Notes under the pieces: model-generated
What the model was told of the DNA's origin: nothing
What the model saw: the letters and a program-made list of their open reading frames with translations, nothing else
Databases searched by the model: none
Shown here: in pieces, positions 34,025 to 47,455 of the stretch
How positions within the stretch are numbered: position 1 is the stretch's first letter
Layout of the letters: every line of letters starts with the position of its first letter
Position numbers and translations under genes: made by a program
Source: Metallyticus violacea
Taxonomy: Eukaryota > Arthropoda > Insecta > Mantodea > Metallyticidae
DNA: 64,000 nt
Reading direction: 5' to 3'
Assembly (NCBI GenBank): GCA_030762175.1
Contig: CM060830.1
Coordinates: 47,064,501-47,128,500, forward strand

Positions 34025-34280
34025 CGAGAGCTAATTTTTTTCAACCTCCAATGGAGCATAACAAGAGAAGAGAAATGTAAATCACAAAATGGTTTTATCA
34101 CCAAAAGTCAAGTACAGTCAAAGTTACTTTTCCACATAGTCACCGTGAAGATTAATACATTTGTCATATCGATAGACAAGCTTTCCAATACTCTCTTCAT
34201 AGAAGGTTGCCGCCAGTGTATGGAAATAGGTCTTCGTAGAAGATCCGCCTCCTTGTGGTCACGTAACAGAGCAATCGGAG
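34025..34280 (-). mobile_element. Mariner 3' end fragment
   Basis: On the reverse strand this reads A-A-T-F-Y-E-E-S-I-G-K-L-V-Y-R-Y-D-K-C-I-N-L-H-G-D-Y-V-E-K followed by a stop (about 34213-34125), the typical C-terminus of a mariner transposase. A TA followed by CGAGAGCTAATTTTTTTC at 34023-34042 looks like the terminal repeat with its TA target. Sequence beyond about 34280 no longer matches, so only the end survives. Confidence 0.7.
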
Positions 34281-34417
34281 GTTGGGATGTATTTACCTAA
34301 ACCAATGAGATTGCTACATATAAATGCCATTCATATTCCATACCTGCTAATATTTCGGAAATTCTTCCTCAGCGATGTCATTAGGAATATAGGAGAGAGT
34401 AAGACACTCCATATCAA

Positions 34418-34700
34418 GCAAAGTGTCTCACGGGGGAAGAGTTAACGTTTGAGACTCGTCTTTGGGAGGTTCAGGATTCAAATCCCTTGCAGCCAGCTAC
34501 CCTGATTCCTTTTTTATTTTATTTCCTTCTTCTTCAAGTAGCTTGGGTGTTTGCAGAGATGGATTTTTGTTTCCCAGAAATTTCCTCTGTCCTTTTCCAC
34601 GTTTCATTCCGTTGGTTCTGCTACAAGGCCAAGTGTCAATCAAGGGGGCTAGTGCTGTATGCGGAGTGATTGTGGCTTGCGCTTACAAAGAAGTTTAGAT
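34418..34700 (+). mobile_element. SINE-like repeat, family C', copy 1
   Basis: This has a tRNA-like head (GGGAGGTTCAGGATTCAAATCCC as a B box) then ACCCTGATTCCTTTTT, a TTTGCAGAGATGG block, and a TCATTCCGTTGG block. The same order recurs at 48477-48760. The frames 34462-34698 and 34487-34669 lie within it and are not genes. Confidence 0.6.
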
Positions 34701-34904
34701 GGTAGTGACCCTTCTGATTGTTTCATGCATCACCGCTACTGGGCTTTGGTCGCTTGGTATCTCCTCAACCATGTCTTATTAACCTCGGTAACTCATGTCG
34801 GTGCCGAACAATGTTCTCTGCATCTCACTTCTATTGTTCACATATATTCTGATGCTATCATAAGCAGACATTGTATTAGGTACAAGAGAAACGCAACAAT
34901 CATC

Positions 34905-35090
34905 AGGATGGCTCAGATGGTAATACTTGAGACTTGCATTCCGGAGGTCTGGGGTTCAATTCTCTATGGACGATCATCCTGATCGTGAGTCTCTTTTGTG
35001 GTTTCCCGGTCACTTAGGCTAATACCGGGATCCATTACTTTTCATCATAGTACCGTTTACAAGGCCGGAGGCGTCAGGAAAGGAGAATTA
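34905..35090 (+). mobile_element. tRNA-derived SINE, family D
   Basis: TGGCTCAGATGGTAATAC (A box) and GGTCTGGGGTTCAATTC (B box) lie in order. They are followed by GATCATCCTGATC and a CCCGGTCACTTAGGCTAATACCGGG hairpin. It is probably a SINE relic. Confidence 0.55.
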
Positions 35091-35924
35091 ACGCCACATG
35101 GCATGGCATTGTTTTGACACTTTTAGTCCCGGAGGATTATGCCGGGGGGGGGGGTTCTCCTTGGAGGCCCTCGGTACACGACACCCAGTGGTACCGGGGT
35201 GGTTTTCGCTGCAACTTAGCATCTATGAAAACCTTTCGGATGCCTGGTCGTATCTCATCTTTTCTCTCGAAGGGCCCTCTTGGAGACGTAGGTATGTATA
35301 TAGACGCCGTTAGAGTGGCAGAAGATTATCCTAATTATCCACATTTATCCCGAAGGCGCTTGGGAATCTATGTTTCATCTCATAGTGGCCCTTTTGAGGT
35401 CAGCAAATAAAATATAAACTAAATGATATTAACCTTATGATTGATTATGAGACTTTGCTAGTTTTAGCTACTCTACAGTCAAGTCATCACCTTTATGAAC
35501 AAATTGAAGATTTTATACGTAGTAAGATATCAAAAATGAATTCCATTTCCATATTTATCAATTGATCACTTTACAGAAGATTTATGCTTGTGATTAACCC
35601 TTTAGAAATGTATTTACGATATAGTTGAAGCATTGAGAAAGAAAAGAATTAAGTTAGTGTAAATTTTATGATATCTAAATACTTCTAACACATAGAATTT
35701 TCACTTTCACTTCTAAATTGTTTACAATATGACATCAATAGCTCACTTTATAAAATTATATTGCTATTTTTAATCTCTGGAAAACTTAGTGCAGTCGGTC
35801 TATACGGAGTGGCAACTGACAACTAAAACTATGTTCTTCATACTGTTTGGAGTATATCACACCTCTTGAGGCAGGTCATCAATTTGTGCTATTCAGAAAT
35901 GGCACCCATTCATTTAACAGTGTG

Positions 35925-36210
35925 GGTCCCGGTGGTGTAGTGGTAAACAAACTTGCCTCTTAAACCCCAAAGTCACGGGTTCAATCCCGGTCAGAATCAG
36001 TGAATTTTTCGGGCCTAAAATCTTAAGTATGGCTTCCATCGGAAGGGAAGTAAAGCCGTGGGTCCCAAGTTGTAGATTTACGACATTTAAAAGAACCTCA
36101 AACCTGAAAGAGAGGCCTCTGAGCAAAATTTGTCGGCCGTTTCATACCGTGAAATGAATGGAATTTGATGACCTGTGATGTTAAAGAGCGTCCATAAATA
36201 AATCAAATCA
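35925..36210 (+). mobile_element. tRNA-derived SINE, family A, copy 6
   Basis: This has GGTCCCGGTGGTGTAGTGG and GGGTTCAATCCC, with the family body and tail. A 9-bp target duplication TCATTTAAC lies at 35910-35918 and 36216-36224, extendable to 10 of 11. The reverse open frame 35914-36126 is SINE sequence. Confidence 0.9.
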
Positions 36211-36229
36211 ACAAATCATTTAACTGATT

Positions 36230-39200
36230 AGAGTCTTTGCCCATAAATAATATTACCATCTCGTATATCATTATTCTGCTAATTTCATTTATATCAGGCC
36301 CATGAATTATAGTTAGATATTTATATACAGAAAAGATTAAGATATTTTCACTATGTTATTATTTTATTTCCCTAATACAAAATAACAAGTAACCATTATA
36401 CAAAATACTTTACTGTATACAAAATGAATTGCAATGATCTAGCGAACGTTGGGACATGACAGGTGTACTTTTACGTCCTATCTATCCGTCTTTCATGTTC
36501 GTTTATAGTCTACGCCTTCTTCTTAACGTAACCAGTTACTGAAAACAAAATGTTAAGTAGTTAGGCAGAACACTGTGTCCTGTGGCGCGATGTTAACACG
36601 TGGTAAACTGTGGAGCTACTGGTTCTCCCTGGACGAGCAAGGGCGCAAAGTGACCCTATATCATCTCGCGGCAGCTCGTGCGATGAAACCATTGGGCCGG
36701 CAAGTTCATCCTCCCCGATGATGCGATATCAAACGCTTATGTTACAATCCATGTGTCATCCAGCTAGCTGGGGAAAAAAAAACATGCCCATGCGTATGTA
36801 AATGGAGCAAGTTTTACGATCCTTAGTAATTTTTCCTTACTAGGGTGGTATAAAATGTCCTCTGTATAAAAATGAAACAATTTGGACATTATTCTTAAAT
36901 TTCAACGCAATCTCCCTTCCAACGATGCTCTAATGCTATTAACTCGGTTCTGAGATGGTCAATTTCTGCCTTTCAAAAGTCTTTAAGTAAATTGTTGCAG
37001 AAGAATGTGGGTTTGCACAAGTAGAGTAGTTAAACAAACTGCAATAAATAAATAACTGATGCATATCGGTTACTGTCACGCAAGAATTAAAACTCCACAA
37101 CAGGAGAGCGTTAAACACTCTGCAGCACTTTACCAACACCTTGTCTGCGACCAAGCGTTTTGGACACTATGTACAAAAAAACTACAAGTGGGAACTTTGT
37201 CAAATTTATCTGTCTCATCATGAAAGGTAACTTTGAGAATGTTAAAACAAGCCTGTGCATGCTGTGATATGTTTTACCGTTATCAGCTCAGTGCAAAGTC
37301 TTACACGATATCTGAAGAGTCCTCTTGTAATTTGGAGCACCGATCGGTGATAACATTTGCCCATAAAAGAAGCAAAAATACCAAAGAAGACTCATGAACG
37401 GTTTATGAGTGCGTAATCTACTATAAAGTTAAACTTAGGAGCAAGTAGCTTTAGTGGGATAGAGTTCACTGAAGATTACCCCCCCCCTCACTGTTTGACC
37501 TGTGGGAACAACCTGCAATAAAGTTGAGGATTTATTATTTTATCAGACTAATTAAGATTTCCTGAAGAGTAGAAGGAAGTAGGTACAGTTTGAAAAAAGG
37601 TTATTCGCGAAAATTTGGGTAAGTGCAAAATTAGTGCAAGGTGATTCAAAATTGCTGCTTCCCCTGTACATTGCACCAGTGGACATATCAGACTAAACGC
37701 AGGCAATCACCCAAATATGTCAGCTTCAGCATCTGAACATCAACGCCATAGTTCTGAGTGACCTCTTGGATTATTACTTCTTCACGGTTTTTATGAACTG
37801 TCTTCGTGGACGAGATAAGCAATGAAGGTATTAACGTAGCTGTTCCATGTTCTGACCAATTATAGGTAGAAGAATTTTTTCTAGTAACTTAAAGCCATTC
37901 CAAGAAGTACATCGACTGTCAGGGGACCAAATTAAAAAATAAAACAAAAATTGTTCAGACAAATATATTATTGAACACAGCTCGTATTTGGGTTAGTGAG
38001 AATTCTTACACTTTAGGTGAGACCTTTTCAGGACGAAAACATTGAAATGCGGTATGCTTTATCGCAAACGACATTATTGATTTCAGCTGTTTCTACAGTA
38101 TGCATGGGAATCTTCTAAAGGTTTATGAATAAGCTGAATAATGAGAAAATTTTCAACAAAATGATAGTGAGTGCCGCACTTCAAATGTCAGCAGGGAATA
38201 GTTTCTTCTTCTTTGAAGATAGCGTCCTTTCTAAAGAACTTTAGCTATGAAGATACCTCACCAGATTTCTTCTTATAGGGTATGATGAAAAGAATACTGC
38301 AGTACAAGCCACCACTGCAGGAAAATTGAGGTTGTGTTTTTAATATATTTTGAAATATGAAGAGGTGTGTGCAAGCATGCATTATGTTTATGTCCGTGTC
38401 AAAAGTTGCCGTGTCGTTTAAAATGATTAATTTTGGTTTCGAATGAAAAAGCTAAAGAAAAACAAGGAACAAAATGATCCACATTGAAGAAACTCTCCTG
38501 ATTGGCAATTCGAGTAGGTAATGTATCTATACCCGAAAATCACATTACTAACTTGCAGGTATTGCGCTAACCAGTGAACCCTTTCACTTCCGTCCTTTCT
38601 TCTTCCTAGTACTTTTTTCAAATCGTGACATGGCGGAAGCGATTGCTTATTGCCTAATATGCTTCTCCGTATATGAGCTAAGCCTTCGTACGTATCTACT
38701 GGAGAGATAGGCCTCATAAAGACTCAGTTAAGACGCCCGGGGTGGGGCTTGTCTTTCGGTTTAACAATTAGGAATTTTAAGGAGCCTCTTAACTGGCTAG
38801 CCAGTGGCCCAGGTATTTGAGCTGTAAATACAATAGGTTTATACTGTTTTTAAATTTTAGCAGGTTTCCCTTTTAATAATATCTTCTTGACTGATTTATA
38901 GGGCATTGAGCGTTGTTTCAAAGTGTTCATGTCTTTATTGCATAATTATATTTTTTCCATATATTGGACAGTTTGTTCTTTAAGGTAATAAGGCAAATCG
39001 TTTTATCCGTGTACCTGAGATTTAATGTTTCTGATAGTCAAACGAGCCAGATTTTGTTATAGGTGCTCGCGAGAGCGTTAGTTTCAATATTTCAATGTTT
39101 CATAATTTACTAATAATTGCTCTTGTATGTTTATCTCATGCCATACATAAAATATGCTGAACTTTATATACATTGCTTTGCGTATTTCAAATAATTATGT

Positions 39201-42190
39201 GTAATAAATATAATTTAAGAACTACCCTAGTGTTTTATGAACGTGTCCACTTATTTCTTATTATTAAGTCATCTTTTCAGCGTACCTCTAGCATTTATTA
39301 TATTTACAGTGCGCCTCTTCATAGTGAGAACTAAAAACCTTAAAGGGTAGATTTTGTAAATGTTACAAATACTTGTAGAAATAAATGTTGTAGCAAGTGG
39401 TAATACCGCAGTTTGCCCTAAATACATATCAAGAGTATACAAGGTGTAACATAGCTAACTAAATATGCAGCAAACATAATAATAGGTTTTAGTAGACAAA
39501 ATGACTATAGTGACCAAAATCTTATTTGTGGAATTAGAAATAAATTCCTAAACTCTTATTTAAGACATGTTACTACAAAGAGTATTCTATCATTCACTAT
39601 ATTAAACGCACTGTTTACTTTTACCAGATGAAGGGATGTCAATAACTACATTTCTATTTTTAATTAATTTTTCCTGTTTCAGGTTTTATGTTCCAGCGTC
39701 ATTTTGTATCGCGGTCCCAGTGGATAAAAATGCCTCCAAGTGATCCCTTGGGGCAGCAGTAGAAAATAGATACACCTATCCATATCCGTGTGCTTGAAAC
39801 GACCGAAAACGAAATCAAAAGCAGATATGATCGAAACCCTCAAATATTGTTTTGGGTTTTCAATTGCAAAGCAAACTGTATCGGAAACCGTTGATCCATA
39901 TGATTTGACTCGCCATGCTTAGCACCCCGGGGAACCCTTGTTCCGCCACATACAGACATCGCCTTCGGCCCTGGCCAGCCTTTCTCCACATATGAAATTT
40001 CGTGCCGGCTTGCAAACTGCGTTACCCCTTCCAAATCGGCTTAATGTCAGAGCTCGACTTTTGTTCAACTCTGTGTATACGATTAGAAAGGCAAGTGAAG
40101 TCCTAGGTGTTTTTATAGTAGCCCTGGTAACAATAAACACCTTTCAGAACACCTGCTGCTTGGTCATTTTGCGAAAGCGTCAAAGATCAGCAGGTTTTAC
40201 AAACTAAGCCAGTATTCTGCAAAGCCAAAGTGTCGTATAATTTCAAGGAATATAATCACGTAATTTTATTTGCATTATATTTTAATTTTCAACCAGTGGT
40301 AGAGAGCAGCCATACATATTCCGAGACAGAGCACTTATTGTGTATCTTAAATCGACACCGACTAAAAGTTGCTTACTTAGGGCGGAATTGTTTCACTCAT
40401 TTCAGCAATTGCTTTCGAAGATGTCTGGGTGATTAATGCCAGTAAATTAGGCGCATGAATAAAATACTTTTCCTTAAAAATTTCAAAATTTATGAATACA
40501 ATCTACAGCATAACCATTTCATTTGTTTGCAAGGAGAAACTTTTTCTTCGCACCTTACAGATTTGTTTCAAAATAGGAATAAAGTAATACTTTTAATTTC
40601 TTTGAATCAATACCTTTTAAAATGTGAAATCTGATCACAAGCTCTGTGCTACACGCATAAGATACCACGGAGTAATAGTGCCATTGTGTCAACAAAAGTG
40701 TTATAGACTACATCAATCGCCTTCCGCTAGGTAACAGCGGTTACATGCTGGGAGAAGCCAATCGTCAATGCCATGGAATGCATATGCAGGTAGTAGCTTA
40801 CAATTAGTTGAGAAGTGTTATGGCTAAATGGTCTGGATAAATGCAGACAGAAGACGGAAAAATTTAGGATGCTTTATTTTGCATTTTTAAGAGCACTATA
40901 TATTTTTTCAAATGGTTAAAGAGTATAACCTTCTAAATATAAAAAAATACAAAAATAAGGACATTGCTACTTAAATTCTTTATTTTACATTCGGTCATTT
41001 GTTGACCCTGCGGACCGATTAATTATAAATCAAATTAAATAAGTAATTTATTCAAAAACCCACTATTAATTAATAATCGCTTTTTTACATAAATGTGAAT
41101 ATGTGTATAATTTGTCTTAAAGCTGACATTTCAATGTCAATCAGAAAGTAGGAAAACTTCCTCAACAATAGTTGCACACATTTTACTTGAATTTGAAATG
41201 TTGTTAAATAAAAAACAAAAAAAATCACAAATATATGCACTCTCATTTCATTTACTTAACTCTCCGCGTGCGAAATGTAAGAAAATTGCGTTATTTTGCA
41301 GCATTAGAAATGATCATTATGACAGAAATTTATCATTTCGAACAACCAAAACAAGCAAACCTCGACGTTGATGCGAGACCCCCCATTGCGCTGGCGTTCC
41401 ATCGTGCTGCCAGCAGTCGATGATAACGGCCGTGTAACATTGTGCACTCCTTGACTAACCATTTCACTGCACACTATGTTCACAAGTGCCCGTCTGTCAG
41501 CTGCGCTCTGACAAACGATCTGACCCGTCTACAACTGCGTCGTAAGCACGACGCCAGAACACATCCATAACCCTGTCACCAAGAAGTCCCTTGGTGCAAC
41601 GCATTTTGCTCTGTCGCTCATTCGTAGGAAGAAAAACAGACATGAATAGAAACATTTAGCATTTGCTTACCTCCTAACTGCATTTAGCTTCATTATAGAA
41701 TACAACTGCAGCTGTACCGTGAGAGATTTTGTTCTATTTCTATTCACTTTTAAGTATTTATTTGAGAGTTAAAATTTGCGAAATATTAGGTTAGTTTTTA
41801 TTAGTTTGGCCGATAGGAATGGGTTTTAAATGGGTTTATGGTTTTTTTTACGTAACTCTTTAACAACAGGCACAAAATACATGCTACCTTAATTTTTTCA
41901 CGAGTCCCCTCTTTGAATTTCTTCTTTTGACTCATACAAATAAAATGTGTAGTTAGAGAGATCAGTTAATATGAAAAATTGTAAAATTACTGCTTAGAAC
42001 AATACAAATATTTTACCTGTGTAGCAAATACTGGTTTTATTCCCCAGGTAGAAAGATAACAAAAGGCGTCATTTCTCTTGTCTTCCTATCTGAATATTTC
42101 AGGACTGAAACACGAATATTTTTGTTTATTTTCTCCTACTAGGTAGAATATCTTAAACTGGGAGAGACCCAACCTCCCTTTCGATAAGTG
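36230..42190. other. Unassigned DNA, no gene recognised
   Basis: Mostly AT-rich. GC-richer patches at 36580-36780, 39700-40130 and 41370-41640 contain short open frames (for example 39938-40207, 89 codons) with no domain I recognise. An end-like CTAGGGTGGTATAAAATG at 36840 and short basic reverse frames beside it hint at another mariner relic, but not convincingly. Confidence 0.35.
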
Positions 42191-42196
42191 CAAGTC

Positions 42197-42468
42197 GGTC
42201 CTGGTAGTGTAGTGGTAACCATACTCCTAAACCCAAGATCACGGGTTTGATTCCGGCCAGGACGTAAAAATCCAAAGTATGGTTTCCTTCGGAAGGGAAG
42301 TAAAGCCGTGGGTCCCGTGTCGTACATTTATGGCACGATAAAGAACCTCAAGCCTGAAAGAGAGGCCTCTGAGCAAAATTAGTCGGCCATTTCACGCCCT
42401 GAGTTGAATGGGACGCTGATGACCTGATATGTTAAAAGAGCGTCCGTAAATAAATCAATCAAAAAAAA
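42197..42468 (+). mobile_element. tRNA-derived SINE, family A, copy 7
   Basis: The head GGTCCTGGTAGTGTAGTGG is intact. The first part of the body (the GGATTTTTTC block) is deleted, so the head runs straight into the GTAAAAATCC block. The rest and an A8 tail are present. Confidence 0.9.
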
Positions 42469-42469
42469 G

Positions 42470-44975
42470 TTTCTATGCTAGAGCTATTAAGTTAAAAGTA
42501 GTTTTGAGCTTTCGAATAAATAAATATGAAATGTTTCAGAATATATAAACAAAGTGAAAATTCCCAATAAGCTTTGCTATAAATATTTCTTTATTAAATG
42601 TTATGTCCTATGGGATTGCTTTTGGAATTTATTTGCCTCATCATTATTCACTTACTTTAAAGTATTTTCACATTTCATGCTGATTCCTTCACTTATAAAA
42701 ATAGAATAAGATAATACTTTTTCAATTACTGGTATCTTTAACAGAAAGCGAGAAAATAAATCCGCATTAAAACGGGAAATTTCAAATGACTTGTTAGCAC
42801 GTAGGTTCTCTAGTAAACGTATGGTGCAAGGCCCTGCAGCGGGAATGTGCTAAACAGTTAACTATGGTGGGAGTTCAGGTCTTAACAAGAATGGCCGCGC
42901 AAGTGCTATATGCTAACAAAGCTAAAATAAATATTTATAAAAAGTTTTAATTTTTTAAGCTGTTTCTAATACCGAAATATATTTCTGAAAAATGATAGTT
43001 GTTTCGTTTTAAAGTAGAATATTTTGAAGTGATTGCAATTCTTTAAAATTCGAAATAATGAAGAAATAACCTTACGGTTAAAGAAATAAATACTGGTTTT
43101 ACGCCATTAAAAACGCTTCAAAAAGGAGGTAATGTATAATTCTATGCAATTTGTTCTTTTGCGATGTACAGTTCTAGATATGTTTATTTTCAAATGCGCA
43201 ATTTTTTTTAAAAATTCAAACAATTAATATTTATTACATCAAAATAAACAGAGGAGTTTAATATTTAGCATAAATATATCTTGATACTTCATATATTACA
43301 AAGTTTATTGATTTAAAAGTTTGGCGTCAATTTTTTTAAAAATCCGGTCCGGTTTGAGATGGAATATACATTGAAAACCCCTGTAGCAGGGTTTAATATA
43401 CCTTTTTGTAAAAAAAAAAATATTCCTTTTTTCATTTGAATTGCTTAAATAATTTTAAATGGCCAAGACATGCACTCGCGAATGAGAAGTCTGCAGTTAG
43501 ATTCTCCTGAAAACCATTTTCTTTATTACCTTTTTATTTTTTCATTTTATTTTTATTATCTTTTTAAGGTTTCCCTCAATGCTCATGGATTGCGAATTCC
43601 TGTAGTACTCTAAACTTAGGTCTGCAATGCTTCCTCTCCTTGAAAAACATTTTTTCTAAGTCTATTATGTAATCTATCATAATCTCTGTGGTAAAAAGGG
43701 ATTAAGCACTAATAAAAAATATATATTTCCAATATACTCATTTAGAGATTATAAAAAATTCAATCTTTGTTTGAAATCCTGATTTTTAATAGAAAATTTT
43801 AGCTATGTTTCAGCTTTATGAAACTTTCTGCTTTACAGGATAGAACGGACAGAATTTCCGCGCGTACTACATAAAAAGTGTAATGTTTACATCACCGGCA
43901 GTTCTTCCATATTTTATGTTTCAATCATTGCTATAGTCTGCTTTTCTCTGTACTGCGGTCTGAGCAAACCCAGAGTTGGAAAAATCAATTCTCCCTTGGG
44001 AACCTGAATTTGCAGACCGCCAAGTGGAATAAACTGTGTTATTGAGTTAGGAATTAGCGGAGTAGAAGAATTCTATTGGTTTTGTATCAGCTACTGACTA
44101 CTTAAATAAAACAACTCTGTGTAAACAGTGAAATATTGCAAACCACAGTCATAAACAATTGTTAAATTACTTAGGAGTATTTTTTATCCTAGTGAGATAT
44201 TTATATTTTAATGTGAAGCTTACACTCACAAAACATTACAAATACATTGCAAAAACTATTACAATCTTAACTCCAGGAAGTGCAACAAAAGCATTACTTT
44301 TAGAGTTTATCCATGGTAAACACAATTTTTAGGTTCCTAACTTTATTACAAAAATATATCGTTTATATTCGTTATGAACTACCAGTTAAGTAATATAGGA
44401 ACGGTGCTTTTTTAAAAAATCAAAATTGTATGAATGTGGCAGGACATTTCCAACATTTACTGCCATCGGTGAGTGCTATTTTTATTGTAATTGTATTATT
44501 AACTGCGGGAACTTAAATCAGTTGCGCGGATATAAAATTTGCTTCGTCGGGAATCAGCCTCTGACTGCTGATGCACCAGTTGTCGTGAAACGGGCGACAA
44601 AACCATAATAGATCCAGTATTTTATGTTCATTTTTGTTTCAAGTCCAAACTATATTTTTTGTTGGACATTAATACTGAACGTGTTGCTCTGAGGCAGGTA
44701 GTTAAGCCTTTGAACACTACTGAGAAGTAGCGTAATGTACAAATGTGAACAGAAAGACTGTGACTAAACCTGAATCTGTATTGTATAAACAAGCCCGAAG
44801 GCGTAGCAACGAGGGGGCGATTTCGATGCAGCTCGAACTGTTTTGACTCGTCGAAGCGAAGGTTCCATGATTGACGAACACTAAACTTGCACCCAAAGTC
44901 ACGAAACACAGGACTGTAGTAGCTGTTACATAACCAATGGGATTTCTTGCAATGTGTACCGGTTTATATGTCAGT
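42470..44975. other. Unassigned AT-rich DNA
   Basis: No gene recognised; long A/T tracts. The open frames 44426-44608 and 44628-44909 carry no motif. Confidence 0.4.
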
Positions 44976-44976
44976 C

Positions 44977-45084
44977 ATGTTGAGCGCCAAATTATGAAGC
45001 GGTTTGCTAGGGCCCCTACAATTAGCCTAATTATGAATCGGTTTAGTAGGCTTTGGCTAAGTGCCCCAGGTTGGGCACCAATCT
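44977..45084 (-). repeat. Iterated LTR-end/primer-site modules
   Basis: Three junction-like units lie in tandem, each with a primer-site-like run before a TGAAGC-type LTR end. They are at about 44977-45005 (GTTGAGCGCCAAATTATGAAGC), 45020-45045 (AGCCTAATTATGAATCGG, weakest) and 45069-45090 (GGTTGGGCACCAATCTTGAAGC). LTR-end positions are 39 and 51 bases apart. The last unit joins the LTR at 45085. Confidence 0.6.
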
Positions 45085-45513
45085 TGAAGCGATTTGTTGT
45101 GTACGTCACGTTTCAGAGACAATTTCTCTGCTATATTGTTGACTGGTACTCAAAAGAAATAGCGTAAATAAGTACGCGATGCGACACAATATCTATTGGT
45201 ATTTTGTTATGTCCAAACTATTTTGCGCTCTCTGGTATTTTGCATACGATAGACTTAGCTACGTCGATACAAATTTAATTTGCCGCGTGTGAAACTTACA
45301 GATGAGTGCCGCGGCGCGCGAAATCAACTTATAATGAATACTGCGAACTGTGTGTATCTTGCCGCTTGTAGATCTTAAAACTGCGTCTCGCGGCATGTAA
45401 AACTTGAAACTGAGCAATGAGCAAGTGCGAACTGAACTGAATGTAACTGAAATACTCCTGTGGAACGAACGCTTCCTTATATATTAAATGCAAGTTAAAA
45501 CTCGTTGGCTAGG
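45085..45513 (-). mobile_element. LTR retrotransposon LTR, copy 2 (reverse)
   Basis: This is the same LTR family as 18156-18700 on the opposite strand. Diagnostic shared blocks are TGAAGCGATTTG, CTCTGG..TTTGCATACGATAGA, CTTAGCTACGT, GCCGCG, ACGCTTCCTTATATATT and a terminal CGTTGGCT. It is shorter and more diverged than copy 1. No gag or pol follows. Confidence 0.8.
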
Positions 45514-46036
45514 AGACGTCAAAAGCACGCGCAATGCTCGCGCTTTTCTTGAAAAAAATTGAACCGTACATCTGCCATTGACTGCATAAGTTCACATTTC
45601 ACATCATTCTTGTTATTTTAAAGGTCATATCTTTTGTTGACATTGTCTTGTTTAAAAGACTAGCGGTACGACAGCTGGTCGGGGTCAACACCCCGAACGG
45701 AGTTAAAAGTCCTTGAGTATATCAACCCTACAATCGCAGTCCTTTTAAGAAAGAAAAAAATGGCATTCACACGTGACCCTCTGATTACTTCCTCTGAGTA
45801 CAGGTTTTATGACATTTTTGTTGGCTTTCCTAATTTCCGTAACAACACCAAAGAACTTTCTCTTTGGTTTACATACAATTTACAGCTATACCGTATTTAA
45901 ACATATACATACATGGAATCTACATCACTAACTAAAATACATAAATTATAATGATTCTGTATTTAACAGCCATATTATATTATGTCTATATTTTAGTGGG
46001 GGTGGGTCGTAACTGCAATTTCAAATACTATGATGT

Positions 46037-46333
46037 CGTCCTGGTGGTGTGGTGGTAACCATACTTGCCTCCTAAACACAATATCGCGGGTTCGATCCCA
46101 TTCAGGATCGATGGATTTTTTCGGGAGTAAAAATCCTAAGTATGACTTTCTTCGGAAGGACAGTAAAGCCGTGGGCCCCATGTGGCACATTTACAGCACG
46201 AAAGGAACCTTAAGCCTGAAAGAAGAGGCCTTTGAATAAAATTTGTCGGCCGTTTCACGCCGTGAATTGAATGGGACGCTGATGACCTGAGATGTTAAAG
46301 AGCGTCCTTAAATAAACAAACAAAAAAAAAAAA
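46037..46333 (+). mobile_element. tRNA-derived SINE, family A, copy 8
   Basis: GTCCTGGTGGTGTGGTGG and the B box GGGTTCGATCCC are followed by the body and a tail with A10. The frames 46030-46239 and 45993-46190 lie within it. Confidence 0.9.
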
Positions 46334-46671
46334 CCCATAACAACGAGTTCCTTTCCGCCTGTTGTGATTATTATTTCTCTTTTTGGAAAGAAATGGCATT
46401 AGCTCTGTAAACTCGAATTGGGCTTATTCATTGGTATTATGAATATGGACGCAGTTTCATTCGAATCCAAAATTGTTTAAGTTCTGACCCATGCCATTGA
46501 AGTTCTTTCTGAAGATAGACATTAACTTTAAAACTATCGGTTGCGGTTGTGTTTTCTGAACTCATGTCCGACAATTGACAGCTGATAAACTTCTTCGGAC
46601 CTGTTATGGTTGATATTCAAGAACGCGAAGTGAGAGCTACGTCTGGATGACGATGGATAATGTTGATTTTG

Positions 46672-46938
46672 GTTTTTTTACGGACGCTGTTTAACATCTC
46701 AGGTCATCAGAATCCCATTCAATTTAGGGCATGAACTGGCCGGTAAATTTTGCTCAGAAGCCTCTTCTTTACGGCACCTTATTTTACCTGCCGTAAATCT
46801 ACAACATGTAACCCACAACTTTACTTCCCTTCCGAAGGAAGTCATACTTAGGAATTTTACGCTCGAAAAAATCGTCCACTCTGGTCGAGATTGAACTCGC
46901 GATCTTGGGTCTACGAGGCAAGTATGATTACCATTGGC
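46672..46938 (-). mobile_element. tRNA-derived SINE, family A, copy 9
   Basis: This is the reverse copy, about 340 bases from copy 8 in opposite orientation. The head end, near ATGATTACCATTGG, is diverged. Confidence 0.85.
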
Positions 46939-47254
46939 GATGAGTGTAATTAGCCAGTGGTGAATTTTTTTAAAGATTTTGTGAAAAACGAATAAAATCT
47001 TTAGAATTAAAATTTTTCTCTATTTTTTTTTAAGAAAAAATCTTTATATTTACAAATTTACCTACGCTATTGCAAATTTATTTAATTTTCCAATCAAAAT
47101 CTTAACAATATCATCTATTATTAATATTACATACCTTTTTTCAGATCTGGAACTATGATCTTTGACAGTTTTTCTTAGGTAAGTGCTAATAAAATTCTTC
47201 CCTGAGACTGGGAACAATGTCGGTATTTAATTAACAAAAGAATAACGCAGACCG

Positions 47255-47455
47255 CCTCTATGGTCTAGCGGTAGCTTTTGCGACACTAATCTAGAAGTTC
47301 GATTCCCGGTTAGGTCAAGCTGTCTCGGTAAGGTGTTTCTTTACCCTGAGAAGGTGAATACCAAAATACTCTAAGGAGCCAAACACTCCGAGTTTATTTG
47401 CAGCCAAATCGTCAATAAAAAAAAAAAAAAAAAACCACACACACACACACACATA
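47255..47455 (+). mobile_element. tRNA-like SINE, family E, ending in A and CA tracts
   Basis: TGGTCTAGCGGTAGC at 47270-47284 is a good A box and GTTCGATTCCC at 47298-47308 a good B box. A short body ends in an A18 tract followed by a (CA)n repeat. It may instead be a decaying tRNA gene or pseudogene, but the trailing A tract favours a SINE. Confidence 0.6.

Noticed and set aside
36838..37170. End-like CTAGGGTGGTATAAAATG plus a short basic reverse frame, suggesting a mariner
   Set aside because: The frame lacks catalytic motifs and the partner terminal repeat was not found.
42139..42327. Reverse open frame with Y-D-T-G-P-T-A-L-L-P-F-R-R-K, repeated at several places
   Set aside because: The same peptide appears wherever a family A SINE is read antisense or in the matching frame (also 21065, 45993 and 63102). 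It is SINE sequence, not a protein family.
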